Assembly (NCBI GenBank): GCA_013423325.1
Contig: BLJB01000158.1
Span: forward strand, 2,002-66,001
Direction of reading: 5' to 3'
Origin: Usnea hakonensis
Lineage: Eukaryota > Ascomycota > Lecanoromycetes > Lecanorales > Parmeliaceae
DNA: 64,000 bases
Shown: positions 11,022 to 23,600 of the stretch, one piece after another
Layout: every line of letters begins with the position of its first letter
How positions within the stretch are numbered: the first letter of the stretch is position 1
Made by a program: the position numbers and the translations under genes
Notes under the pieces: generated by a model
The model's input: the letters and a program-made list of their open reading frames with translations, nothing else
Told to the model about the DNA's origin: nothing
Database searches by the model: none

Positions 11022-11771
11022 ATGTCTTCCTATCTCATCACTGGCTGCTCTCGCGGTCTTGGACTCGAGCTTGTCAAGCAACTCCTTTTAGCTCCCCCTT
11101 CATCTGTGAGCACCGTCCTCGCAACGTCGCGCTCATCCTCCCCATCCACCCTTCTCCAAGAACAAATCAACCACTCCAAAGGTCGAGTCCACCACCTCCA
11201 GCTCGACGTCAACGACAGAAGCAGCATCCAATCCGCTTCTCACCATGCGAGCCAGATTCTCGACGGCCGAGGTCTCGACGTCCTAATCAACAATGCCGGA
11301 ATCATGTCCTCCGAGACCTCGGAACCAAAAAGTTTCATGCACGATCTCCAACCCGTCTTATCCACCAACGTCCTCTCCGTGCACAACGTCTCCACCACCT
11401 TCCTCCCCCTCCTAAAGCAAGGCCGAGAGAAGAAACTCATCAACATCACCAGCACACTCGGATCCATGGGATTTAATGCCTACACCAAAACCATGCCCTT
11501 CCCTTCCTACAAGATCTCAAAGGCCGCCCTCAACATGCTCACGCTCCAGTATGCCAACGACCTCGAGGCCAAGGGCTTCACCGTTTTCTGCATCAGTCCT
11601 GGCTGGCTGCGGACGGATCTGGGCGGTCCGGCGGCGGACTTGGCGCCCGATGTCGGTGCGAAGGCTACCATGGACGTGGTTTATGGTTCGACGAAGGCTG
11701 ATAATGGTGCGTTTCGCAATATTAATGTTCCGGGCGTGCAGAGGTATAATGGTGAAAACCCTCCTTGGTAG
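11022..11771 (+). CDS. short-chain dehydrogenase/reductase (sniffer/C-factor-like)
   Basis: NAD(P)-dependent oxidoreductase of 249 residues in one exon; the substrate is unknown. The cofactor motif TGCSRGLG is at residues 7-14, NNAG at 90-93, and the catalytic Tyr163 and Lys167 in YKISK. A Ser-containing strand (ITSTLGSM) precedes the Tyr. After the active site comes SPGWLRTDLGG, where PGW-xTD is typical of the classical C-factor/sniffer-like group of small cytosolic SDRs. The ATG at 11022 is six codons before the glycine motif, so the start is safe. The next gene (Rho1 GEF) converges on it. No pathway neighbour indicates a substrate. Confidence 0.9.
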   Translation: MSSYLITGCSRGLGLELVKQLLLAPPSSVSTVLATSRSSSPSTLLQEQINHSKGRVHHLQLDVNDRSSIQSASHHASQILDGRGLDVLINNAGIMSSETSEPKSFMHDLQPVLSTNVLSVHNVSTTFLPLLKQGREKKLINITSTLGSMGFNAYTKTMPFPSYKISKAALNMLTLQYANDLEAKGFTVFCISPGWLRTDLGGPAADLAPDVGAKATMDVVYGSTKADNGAFRNINVPGVQRYNGENPPW

Positions 11772-12206
11772 TTTGATATCGTTCATAACTTTGACGGAAA
11801 ATGTATGATGACTCCTTTTCATTGGTTGAGATGATGCTCGTTGAGGGACGACGTGTCATTTCATGAAGACTGGATTGAGACGGCCTTGACGAAGCACTCT
11901 CGCGACGGCGGAGCTCAAAGACTAGAAAGTCTGTACTTCATCGAGGAAAGCACTCGGCATGAACTTTGTCTCTGTCATTCTGAAGAAGAACAAATCCATT
12001 GAGTATTGCACTGCGACGCCTGGTATAAATACTCAATATCGCAAGCGCTTGGACTCGGTCTCTTAAGGTCGGGTGAGGATATTAGAATACATTCATCATT
12101 TCAGTCGTTGAAATCCGAACCTATTTTCATCAAACCGAATGCTCCAATGCTCTTCAATTACATAACCAAACGAGGAGACACCCGCATCTCCATACACCGA
12201 ACCTCT
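11772..12206. other. convergent spacer (SDR / Rho1 GEF)
   Basis: This gap of 435 bases is flanked by two 3' ends. A plus-strand frame beginning at 12006 continues over the GEF 3' exon but is antisense shadow. Nothing else was seen. Confidence 0.5.
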
Positions 12207-15200
12207 CTACTCCTTCAGACCCTCATTGACAATCATCTCCACTATGATCTGACATCGCTCCCACTCCGGATGCTGCATGCAAAGCTTGACGGTCCCAGCC
12301 CTGCTTCCTTGAACCTTACCACCTCCATCATCAAGCAATTTGACCTCCCTCCCACTAATCATCTGCCTCAGCCTGCCATTGACCGCGTTGCGAACCTCTA
12401 CGTAACCGCCCGCATGATCCACGAGGATAAGGTAGGTGCTATTGAGGCTGGTACAGAGCGCGGCTTGCTTGGCCTTCCCGACGAACTCCAAGACCACAGC
12501 GCGAGACACATCGCCGTGTTTGTTGACGTAGATGCCCACTTCTTCAAAAACGAGCAGGAATTCAGAGTCCGAGAGGCGGAACATCCCCAGGGGTTTCTGG
12601 TCTCGGATACGGTGTGCGATGCTGGCGCAGTCGGGAGGCTTAAGATCGGGGACTGATATGGGAAGCTTTTTATCGAGATTCATGACTTCAATGCCTTTAG
12701 CCGTGCTGATGGCTATACTGCTATGGAACAAATTGATGCTGTAAGTTTCGCTGCCAATGTAGAAGTCGTCGAAGTCGCGAAAGAACTCCACGCTGCCCTT
12801 TTTTATACCAAATCGACTTCGCGCAGACGAGGAGGCTGAAGACTTTTGGTAGACTGGTTCGAGTACCTTGAAGATAGACGAAGCGCCCTCGCGTTTCTTG
12901 TAGAAGACCAGAGTGCGGTCTTTCTGGCGACCGTGAGCGAAGAAGCCGACATCGCGCGTGCCAGACAATTTCTGGGGTGCGCGGCGGGTAGAGTCAGAGG
13001 CATTGCTTGGAGAAGGGGTGCCGGATACAGGACAAACGGTGTCGAGATGGTAGGCTATAAGAGATTTATCCGAAATCAGGAGGAAGAGGGAGAACTCTTC
13101 AAGTACAGCGATTTGGGTGACGCGTAGCACATGGATGGCCTAAGACATGGACATTAGCATGCCAATGGAGGACTATCTCGAATTTCGCAACTGCTTACCC
13201 TTGTCCAACCTCTCGGGTTGCCGTAGTTGGAAATGTAGACACCATAGTCTGTGCCGACGGCCACCATTGGATTACCATAAGGTTGGTTGAATGCAGTTGC
13301 GCAGTTGACTGCGGCCCTACAAATCGGGGTCGGCCGTGGGCTTGCGTCTTTGAAATTTTCCTCAACCTCTCGGATAGCTCGGTCTAGGGGTGTGCCAGAG
13401 ATAACTATGGTCTTGCCTGTTCCAGACATAGCGTCATACGCAAACGCTGTATCTGCCACCACTCTCAACCGGAATGGTTCTGCACCTTGCTTGTACAGTG
13501 ACGCTGCATGCCTGGTCTTTGCTTCTATTATCTTATTACACCAGTCTGACCTGTTCTGAGATGTGGGTGCGTAAAGTATATACACATTGTCGCGGCCCAG
13601 ATGTGCGAGCCGGAATGGAAACATGATCTTCTCATCCTTCGGGCTATCTATCACGGTTGAAGCAGTGACTGTCCTACTAGAAGTATTCGTTGCCGTTGAA
13701 GCAACCGAAGAGGCCGTGTTTGTATGCACAAGCGCGCCTGGACCGGGTGAGGACATAGATTGTCGGCTCGCTCGGGTCTCCTGAGGATTTTCGGCTCGCG
13801 TCGTTATAGTAGTGACAGTCCCCAAGCCCTTCATAGTCGACTTTATGACTGGAGGTTCATCCTTGCTCTCCAACACTAGAAGATCCATCGGTATTGGAAG
13901 CTTCGATACATCGTACTTCTCATACTTTACGCCACCAGCTTGGTCTCGCACAGATACTATCTTCGCCAGAACCAAATAGTGGTCGAATAGAATGGCGTGG
14001 GTGTCTACCCAGCCGAATTTATTCTTGCCGGTTCTTTGTAAATCGCCTTGAAAAATGATTTCCCTGCCTAAATGGGTAAGATTCAATTGTACATGGTCCA
14101 TGCCGGGTCGTAGTTGCAGCTTGCCCGAGAGCTCTGCCAGGTCGACATTCTTGGTCATCTCCGCAACTCGCGCATCGCACTCTAGCGTGACTACCTTAAT
14201 CTCTTCGATTGCTATCGCAAGATTAGACTTCTCTTCCGAATCTTGAATCGTGTTTTTATGCACGGTTGATAGTAGAAGTGAATAACGTTGCAATCTTGTG
14301 ATAGGTGCCTTCAAATAGGTATCCCAACCAAGTCGTCTGGAACGATCATTGCTTCTCATTTGCTCGAGGAAATGTCGAAAAAGCATATTACGGTCGTTTT
14401 CTTGACGAACTAAATGAGAAGCATTAGGAAAAGCTGCTGCATACTCGATGTACGCATTCTTGGCTTTCCGGATCCACTCGCGGAAAATGTCACTGAAACC
14501 GAGTATCCAGGGGCCCTGCTCCTGCTGGCGATACTTCAATTGCGCAAGGAGGTAATCTTCGTTGACTTGTTGTATGGCATCAGCTCTACCGAAGACATCA
14601 CTAAGGAATTTATCTATTTTCTTGGGTGAGAGAATAGGAGGTTGCCATTTGGACAACTCGTCTCTGTAAAGTACTCTGATAACGGTCAGCTGGTCCATAA
14701 AATCGTCTTCCGTTGTTACGATCTCATGTAGATTGTTTTGGCGTTCAACTTCTTTCTTGTCAATGTTCTCAATGTCTGGTTTTGCCACGTTATAGAAAGT
14801 CGCCCAATCCTCGGCCTTTCTCTGAGGTTCCAGAGCCTGTGTTTGCAAATTTATTTTCTTCAGCGTCCGCATGCAATGATGAGAATAGCATCTTCCTGGA
14901 AATGCCTCTGTGTGGACACGCGGGGAATAGCAGCCAGTGCCAGTCAGTTGGAAAAGGACCCCGGACATATCAGTAGCTCCGAATTTGACCCACTCCTCCT
15001 CTTTAAGCAGGGTCCCTGAGTTGTACATAGACCGTACAACTTTGGCACCAAGATTCTCCGCGTCGGCTGTGTTCATAGTCGGGATCTTATGAGTAAATAG
15101 CGCAACGATCCCCTCAACGATTGCTTGTTCCTTGAGGTCTGCTTCGCCGTCGCTCATTTCTTTAACCCAAGTTACGACAGAGCTCAAAGCCCAAGGCTCG

Positions 15201-17578
15201 GAGCATTTCTTGAAGTCGTTTGTAGAGAGCTTCGACGGGTTGAACTTACGTCGCTTGCCGGCGGGTATTTCTGGGAGCCCAAGCACCTCTGCGCTTGGGT
15301 TCAACGATGGGTCGCCAAGAGAGTCAGTACCATATACAGAACCTGCACGAAGCCCCTGCTGTTGCGCCCTGAGGATCTTAGCTCGGTCTGCATCTGTTTT
15401 GGAGCGTATCGGAGGGACTGTCTGAGGAGTGCTGCTATGGCTAATCAAGGACGACGACCTTGGTACAGCCGTACCCTGAGGGGTTAACAATTGGTTGTAC
15501 GCGTCTGGAGCTGCAGGATACGTCAGCCGCCCGTATTGGTCGTACTGCAAAAGTCTCTCAGGATGTTGATAGGTGCCAGCAGGCATCAGTTGAGGGACTG
15601 GGCGGCCTTGCAAAGGCTGCACAGGCGCTGCCGGTAATGGTCGATTTGGACCAACGCCCGGATGAAAGAACATCTCTGGCATATTATTATCTCGTGAAGG
15701 GCTTTGGGTATCTGAAGTGTAAGACTCTTCATATTCTGCCAATGTTGCTTCGTCGCCATCTTCAAAGCTGAGCCGTCGTGCCATGCTTCCCGGTTCGGAA
15801 AGGCCCCCAGTACCAGCCCGATCAACTCGTGCTGGGGCGAACGGATGAATATAATCTTGACCTGGGATTGGATAATCATAGTCTGCCCCTGACAAATCAG
15901 ACCGTTGTGAAGTCCTGGTTTGGGCGAATGGTCGACCTTGGTTATCCACCCGATTTGCATATCCGTAGCTATCACTATACGGTACGTTCCCGGAAAAGCC
16001 ACCCCCATAAGTGTCCATGTCGATGTTTACATCACTGTCACTGCTGGGCTCATGATACCTCGAAGATGGTTGCGAGCCGTCAGATCTCCTATACATACTC
16101 CGACCACTCTGTCTCCGGGCCTCTTCTGCAGCATCCTGTTCATCTGCCATGTGCATAGCAACTAGACCTGCTTCTGCTTCGGCGTCGCTTTTGTCGCTAT
16201 AGGCATCATAATTCACGTATTGGCCTTCAGCAATTTCACCTATATGCCCATTAGGATGGAGATGCGAAGTCCCATGATTGATCTCGGCCTCAGTAGACTG
16301 GGTGAACAAAGGCTGCGTTGCCTGAGTTTCATCTATTGATGCGTTCGCAGGCGTTCTTGCAACTCGTGGGCTTCGTCTCGAGCTACTATTTGGTGCTCTT
16401 CCCATCACCGCAGCCTCAACTTCTTGCATAAGATCATCATATCCTGGTGTTGCGTCCGACTCTTCAAGCGAGTCGACGTAACCATTCCTACCGCTAAAGT
16501 AGTCTGGCTCAGAAGCCGCGTCTGTCGGAGGCCCGGGAAGCGGCCTCGCCTGAGGGTGCCTGCCTATTGTATCACTACGCTGCGGCGAATGCTGAGGTGG
16601 AGTTGGTCCAGGTGTCCCCGGCGTGGGCGGTAACGAGTTGTTCAAGCCAACAGGCCTGCGATGGATAGCTGGAGATGGTATCCGCGGACTACCGTTTGAT
16701 GAGTAGTTCGTTAGAGGCAACTGATTGTGCAAGGAAGGCGGACGATTGGAGACTCTTTCCCCCGAGTTTCGAGATGCTGAACTTTTTTGCGAATGAGTTT
16801 GTGAGGACGCTGTGGTAGTATTCGAAGGGAATGCATCTCGACCTGGTGAAAATGGTGGTGGAGGGGGGGCGGGCGGTGTATAGGGCGATCCTGTAGATGG
16901 AGGTTGGGAGGTTGGTAAAGGAGGTAGTGGTTGCGGCCGATATGGTAGCTCTGGGGGAATATTTGCGTATTGCGTTCTTGGGTCTGATCCAATCTGAGGA
17001 GAAACACGGTTGCCATAACGCTGCTCATGTGGTCTGGGTGGCGGCGGAGGAGGTTGATTGGAGGAGTAGGATGAGGATGTAGGCTGAGGTTGGATCCCGT
17101 AAGTTGATTGGTACTGACTACTGCTTGGCTGATAAGCTGCTGGTATATATGGCTGATAGGCAGAACCGTAGGTGCTGGGCGCAGCACCAGTAGGCTGTGG
17201 ATTGTACGGCGGTTGCGGCGCGGCATACTGTTGCGGGTTGTAGGAAGGGCGAGAGCTCGATTGGGGACCAGGGAATGCGTCTTGATGCTGATACCCTCCA
17301 ACCCCTCCAGTACCATAAGACGTCGAACGCGGCGGAAATGACGGACTCTGGGAACCTCTATATAGCTGATCCTGTTGTGTATTGGAATCGGGCCCTGGCC
17401 TATAACCACTGCTCTGCGCCATTGCACCATTCACATCTTCAGGAAGATTTCCGTCATCCCCATGATCAAAACTCTGTGTTCTCCGCACTGATGCGTTTCC
17501 GCCCGGCGCTCGTGAATTTGGTGAAATCTGGAAACGGCTGTGTTGACCTTGGGCCGGCGAATTGTAGGGGAAGGCCAT
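12207..17578 (-). CDS. ROM2: Rho1 guanine nucleotide exchange factor (Rom2 type)
   Basis: Activates the Rho1 GTPase, which in yeasts drives beta-glucan synthase and the cell-integrity MAP kinase. Exons 13199-17578 and 12207-13139 (intron 59 bp) give 1770 residues. The N-terminal 700 or so residues are low complexity, rich in Pro, Gln, Ser and Tyr. Then follow a DEP-like domain (about 785-865), the CYSPRVH...GRCYSHHC segment typical of Rom-type GEFs, a DH domain beginning RQNNLHEIV near residue 946, a PH domain (about 1165-1340) and a C-terminal citron homology (CNH) domain from about 1370. The intron falls inside the CNH domain between GWTR and AIHVLRVTQIAVL, and removal restores phase. The long disordered N-terminus makes it larger than yeast Rom2 (about 1350). 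Confidence 0.93.
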
Positions 17579-18490
17579 GGTGGCTCGGCGACAACAGTCG
17601 GTATGTCTGAGGCCGTCACAAACTGTGGCTCCTGGGGCTCATGGATTACACATGCAGGACTCCTGATCGTCGAATGCGCGGTCAAAGTCCCCGTTCTCAT
17701 AGGTATAAAGGATCGCATGCCAGATTGCTAAGATTGTCTCTCCGCCTCCGCAATCAGCTTGTAAAGTATTTCCCTAGTAACTTGGTTTCAGGTATTTCGA
17801 TCATAAGCTAGAGTCCTCAGTGGTTTCTGTCCTGTCAAGGCAACCCTACCGAAAATGCTAGCTCGTTTCGAGGCTGAGGGCATACGCATCTGCGGCACAC
17901 GAACGGTCGACTATGCGGAATGATCTTCGGACTTGAAAGGGTGATGCCCGTATCAATGCGACTGGCACTGAGCGTCTCATAGTCCTTGGAGAGACTGTGC
18001 TGACGTAAAGTATCAGATTTCCACATTCGATGACCCCAAAGCTTGCTATGGGGTCTTAGTACCTTGGTAAGGCTGACAGGAATGCCAAGAGAAACGGGCC
18101 GTTCATATGTTCTTTGTCTGCCACTCTGCCTCCCTCGTACTCTGTTCTAAAATAATGATAGTAACAAGATAGCACACGTTCTTGAAACTACATGTGCGCC
18201 AGTAGCCAACGATAGTATCGAATATACCAATGTTGAGACTGTAAACAGGGACAGTTTCGCAGTCTCTCTGCCATGAACGACAAGTTATGTATTGAAGGTC
18301 TCTAATCATTGAATATTGCACCCGGTAAATGCACGATGCATAAGCAAAAGCAAATCCCCAATGCGCCCAGTCTTCCAGTCCAAGCCCATGCCTGTGCAAA
18401 TCCGACTAGTACAAAAGATTGGCTGCACTGTTGCTCCCCTCATCCGATTTGATCCCGAGTGTTCGACAACTCGAACGTCGGTGACGTTGT
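17579..18490. promoter_or_regulatory. spacer between vacuolar protease 3' end and Rho1 GEF 5' end
   Basis: About 0.9 kb that should hold the promoter and 5' leader of the Rho1 GEF gene plus the 3' region of the protease gene. Short frames on both strands have no similarity. No repeats or RNA genes were seen. Confidence 0.45.
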
Positions 18491-20083
18491 TTACTTCAAC
18501 TCATCAAAGAATTGCTCGACATTCTTAAGTTCAGACTTGAGAAAGTCCTTGACCTTCTCTGCAGCGGCCTTCTCAGGTATATGTTTGTGGCCAAAGATTT
18601 CGGAGATATTAGACGAGCCACCTCCGTTCCATGCGAGAATCTGGAGATCATTAGCGAAACCTGAACATATGACTATACCATGAGCGCCAAAGACTTACGT
18701 TCTTGGTGTTACTAGGAACGTCGGTAAGACTGCCCACGGTGGCGATAGACATCAAGTTCTGTTTGAGCTGCTTGGGAGTGATGTCTCCAACAGCAAACGC
18801 AGAGCTCTTTGATGGTTGAAGAGACAAGAAGTAGGCCAAGAGACCGGCAATATGTGGAGAAGCCATTGAAGTACCAGAGATGGTGTTGGTCGCAAATTTG
18901 CTGCCAGTCCAAGTAGACAATATGTTGAGACCAGGGGCGAAGATATCGTTGCACTTTCCGTAGTTGGAGAAGTAGGCACGCTCGTCCGCAAGGGTCGATG
19001 CACCCACGGTGACGGCTTTCTCCGCCGAAGCCGGCGAGTAATTGCAGGAGTCGGCGTTATCGTTTCCAGCGGCAACAGCAAAGTTTATGCCTGCATCGAC
19101 GGCTGCGTTGACGGAAAGATCCAAGGCAGGAGACTTGCCACCACCAAGACTCATATTTGCGGCGCTTCCTTTAAATCCCTTCTTTCCCTTGCCCTTCTTT
19201 GCGGCCTCCACATTGTCTAAATGGCTGAGAGCAGCCCATTCAACGCCCTTTATAACGTCGGACATAGAACCAGACCCGTTGGATTTCAAGACTTTGACGG
19301 CGTAGACGTTGGCTTTCTTAGCGACACCAAACTTCTTGCCAGCAATTGTGCCGGAGCAGTGAGTGCCGTGTCCATTACCATCCTCATCTTCGTCACCAGG
19401 AGGGATGGTCTTGCCCCAATGCGCCCTACCCTCAAAGTCGACGTGTTCGATATTGGTCCCAGTGTCAATCACATAGACATCCACACCTTCACCACCATCT
19501 TCTGAGTAGAGGTACTTGTTGAAGGTGCCGAAACTCAAGCTGTCACGATGTGATATTCTGGCCAATCCCCAAGGCGCATTCTTTTCTGTCTCGGCACCCA
19601 TGGTGTGGACCTCAGAATCTCTCTCGATGAAGGCGACCTGTATCATAAACCAGATTAGGAACAAAGTCACGTGCGTGTAGATAAGGAGATAAGAGATGGA
19701 TCAGGTGTTTTACTGACATCTGGATGCCTGCGCACTTGCTCGATGACGCTCTCGTCGAAGTGTCCAGAATATCCGAGGAGACCTCCGGCGATATTATAAG
19801 TGTGCATGAGCCCACCGAAAGTAGTGAAAGGAATTTGGGACCGTTTGAGGAGATCTCTCTTGGAAGTCTCTACCTGGAGATGCTGATCTTGCACCCAGTC
19901 GTGATGTGCTGACGCTGATGAATGTGAGAGACCATCCTTGAACACAACGATATAAGAATCAGGGATATCTTGAGACTGTGTAGATGAGAGGATGGGAGCG
20001 GCTTCGTTGTGGATGGAGTCAACAAGGACTGGAGACGCCGATGCCAATAAAGGCAGCAGCGACAGCGCAAGAGACCCCTTCAT
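18491..20083 (-). CDS. PRB1: vacuolar subtilisin-like serine protease (S8, proteinase K type)
   Basis: Endoprotease of the vacuole, made as a prepro-enzyme. Three exons (19718-20083, 18699-19637, 18491-18640) give 484 residues. A signal peptide (MKGSLALSLLPLLASASP) is followed by an inhibitor I9 propeptide (SYIVVFKDG...). The catalytic triad is Asp180 in VIDTGTN, His212 in GHGTHCSGT and Ser379 in SGTSMASPH, with AAGND as the oxyanion region. The Lys/Gly-rich insertion KKGKGKKGFKG marks the vacuolar (cerevisin/Pep2/Alp2) group against secreted relatives, and the C-terminal tail with a final LK is also usual there. The first intron has an uncommon donor (GTCAGT at 19717). A TATA-like TATAAAC on the minus strand lies about 40 bp before the start codon. 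Confidence 0.94.
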
Positions 20084-20640
20084 GATGCAATGATATATTT
20101 GATGTAGTCGGGTCCAGGTAGTTTATAGTGTCAGTGAAATGGTGGTAGCGGTTGAGGTTCAGGAAGGTAGAGAGAGAAGACTGGTTATAGGATGGAGATG
20201 GCTGGGAAGGAAAGATAAAGAAGAGCTCCTATCTCAAGTTAGGGCCCATGACCCATCAGATGACGAGTGGCGTCAGGCTGCCAGGCAACGCCTTCCCTGC
20301 CGGCCCTTTCTTGCTCCGTGCTCCGGGTCTAAGGTACATCACTCTAGTGCCTTGGCGAGGGTCTTCAGGTGCGAATTTCTAGCATTGGCTCGACTGGACT
20401 TGCAAGCAGTTGCAAACCAAAGGAATTCCATTGGTAGCGGCAGAAATGATTTACTGAAATCGAGTCTCAGCGACTGATAAGTGCAGCCAAATCGATTAGC
20501 GGGGTGGAATTTTGTTCCTCATGATCTGAATACAAAAGCACGAAGCTCTGGCACGAGGACACTGCCCTGCAAAGGCTAGAGCCAAGGAGTCACTTGATGA
20601 TGGCACTCTGAACTGATGGATATCTCAAGAGACGTCCGTT
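20084..20640. promoter_or_regulatory. divergent promoter region (vacuolar protease / BPH1)
   Basis: These 557 bases lie between the start codons of two divergently transcribed genes. A TATA-like box for the minus gene lies at 20122-20127. No clear TATA was seen for BPH1. Confidence 0.5.
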
Positions 20641-23600
20641 ATGGCTTTCGCAACCCCGAGAAGCCAGGCTTCCACTCTGCAAGATGCCGAAGGAGGAGGC
20701 GCCGAGCTGCAGAGCCAGCTTCAACTGCTCGTACAGAAGACATCGGACTCGAAGGAAAGGGACACAGGAGATGAATTACAGATGAGATTGGAGACCGCAC
20801 ATCGCATTCGCCAAGCACTATTGGAAGGCCCTAGCCACGTCAAAGACAACTTCAGGCGTATGAACGGCTTTCAGTCCATTATCGTCGTATTGGGTGATAT
20901 GTCAATGAGCTGCAAGCATCACCAGGGCATAGAACAGAAATTGCTCTCGACAAGTTCCAACCTTCTCCAGGCCATGCTTAGTATACTTGCAGCTGCTTTG
21001 CAAGAACACAAGGGCAATCAGAAGTACTTTCGTTTTCGTGTTGAGGAAGGTGGATGGCCGACCTTGAAGAAGGTTCTATCGCCACTGCTCGTGGAGGAAA
21101 GCCAGGGAGGCACCACAACCTTCGCAGACCGAATGTTTGGTAGTCTTTTGGCATGTGCGCTGGATGATGAATCCGTGATTGGTTTCTATAGTAATTTGAG
21201 ACGGCAGTCGATGAGCATCGACAGCGCTGGTAACCCAACTCTAGATCCGGATCGTGCGCACACGCAGCCTGCCTCTCAATCAAAGCAGAGCAATGGATAC
21301 TCTCTTAATCAGGATGTTTTGGCTTTCGACCTCCTGAAGCAAGAGACCAGTCAATCGACCGTTGTACACAATCCAGATGCGATTCTGATCATGTTCGAGC
21401 TTTGGAAGGACTTTGGAAAACGAATTGAGCAAGGAGAAGGTACTCTCCTTGCGGATGCTGTTTCCCAGGGATTGCTCAGCACCATGAATCACCTGGCTGC
21501 TTTAAACACCAGGAATCTCGTTGCACTCCATGCTACAGGTCTACTAAGCAGAGTGCTTAGTTGCTTGATCAATCTACCATCAACCGAAAACTTCCCTATT
21601 CCTCAGCTTCGACTGCTAGCCACTACTCTTCTCAATTTAGGTATTGGCTGTTTGAATGATGCCCACTTTCTATACACACATGCACGCTCGTCATCGCTCA
21701 TTGCGGATCTCCTCCTCTTGTCCTTAAAAACTTCTCGTTCACCTTCTTATGTACACTTTGATTTGTCGATGCACGGTTATGCTTCGATAGAATTGCCGGG
21801 CATTGGAAGAACATTCCCACCGGCCTCCATGAGCGCAGGCTATAGTTTATCGCTCTGGTTTCAAATAGTTCATTTCGATCGTGCTTCACATACAACAATT
21901 TTCGGAGCGTTTGATGCAAGTCAGACATGCTTCGTCCTTGTCTACTTGGAAAAGGACACGCATAATTTGATCCTCCAAACATCCGTCACTTCGTCCAGAC
22001 CAAGTGTGCGCTTCAAGTCGACTGCCTTCAGAGAGAGTCGTTGGTATCATCTTGTCATTGCACATCGACGTCCCAAAGGCGCATCTTCTTCCAGGGCTTC
22101 CCTTTTCGTCAACGGCGAGTTCGTTGAACAAGTCAAGTCACCGTATCCTGAATCACCACTCTCTGTCAAAAGCGGCAGCGAGGCTACTGGGCCTCCTTCA
22201 AATCGAAAGAGCAACGCGATCCAAGCGTTCCTGGGGACGCCACAAGATCTTGCTTCTCGTCTGGGGAGAGGACTCATCTTTACACAATGGCGGCTGGCAT
22301 CTGCAAATCTTTTTGCTGATGTACTAAGTGACGATCTTATCGCCGTGTACTTTGAACTGGGGCCCAGATACACCGGAAATTACCAGGACTGTCTTGGGTC
22401 TTTCCAGACCTATCAGGCGTCCGCTGTATTGAACTTGCGGAACGAGAGCCTCCATCCAGGCAAGGAAGAAAGATCAGATATAGTTGCCGCTATAAGATCC
22501 AAGGCCAGTATGCTTCTTCCAGAGCCGAAGATTCTTCTCAACATTTCGGCATCGATGGTGCTGGACGACAACGATCAGAACAACATTGACGAAACTCAAC
22601 TTATGAAGTATGTTTCGAAAACGGCCGGCAAAAACCTTCGCAATGTTACAAGAGGTGGACGCAATGCCCTTGCAATCAATGGAGCTATTCCGTCTGTAAA
22701 TGAGGCTTTGGTTCACTCGTCCGGCTTCGCAGTACTTACTGGTGACCCCGCAACAGTTGTGCCGCAATCCCTTGATGACGCCGTATGGCGTGTCGGAGGA
22801 TGTGCTGCTGTCGGTCTAGCTCTTCTTGAAGCGGCCGTTAGCTCTAGCGACCTGATCAGAGCTTTGAATATACTATTCGAAAGCGTACAAGAAAATTGGC
22901 GCAACAGCGAAGCTATGGAACGAGAAAATGGCTTCGGGGTTCTGTCAACCTTGCTCACAACCAAACTATGCCAGGGACAGTCGGATAGCGCTCCAACACC
23001 AGAATCACCCGGAAGCCTTTCAGACATCCAGAAGAGTCTTCCCAATGTACCTTTGCTTGTCCTTATGGAAATACTCAAATTCGTCGGCTATAGGAAAGAT
23101 ACCCCCGAAGACTCTGTAATCAACAATCCATTAGCTTATCGCATTCTGGTTGTCGACATGGATTTTTGGCGCAGTGCAGAACCTATTGTGCAAAAACTCT
23201 ATTATGGTCAATTCATTACATTTGGGCTTCGCAGCAAGTTCCATCAATTCAACACCAAGCGCTTACTGAGAATGCGTAGGCTTTCTTGTCCAAATGCTAA
23301 TACTCGCGGCTTACTGACTTGCTCCCCTAGGCATCACGAAGAAGTGGCTGGATGCACTCAAAGGCGAAACATTCACCGTAGAGACGTTCAATTACTTCCT
23401 GGAAGCTTTCAAATCTTTTCTCACAAGAAACCCCACTGCGGACTCGATGCGTTCTTTGGCATTGTACATCACTTATGCTATCCACAAGCCAAGACAAACA
23501 GAGTCGTACCCAATGCGTGGCAAAAGTATCAGATTGAGCACGAATGTCTCATCTCGAAGACAAACGTTATCAAGCGCCTCTCCACGGTCAACAAAGCAGC

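Noticed and set aside
12006..12656. 216-codon plus-strand frame
   Set aside because: Mostly antisense to the CNH exon of the Rho1 GEF gene; no family match.
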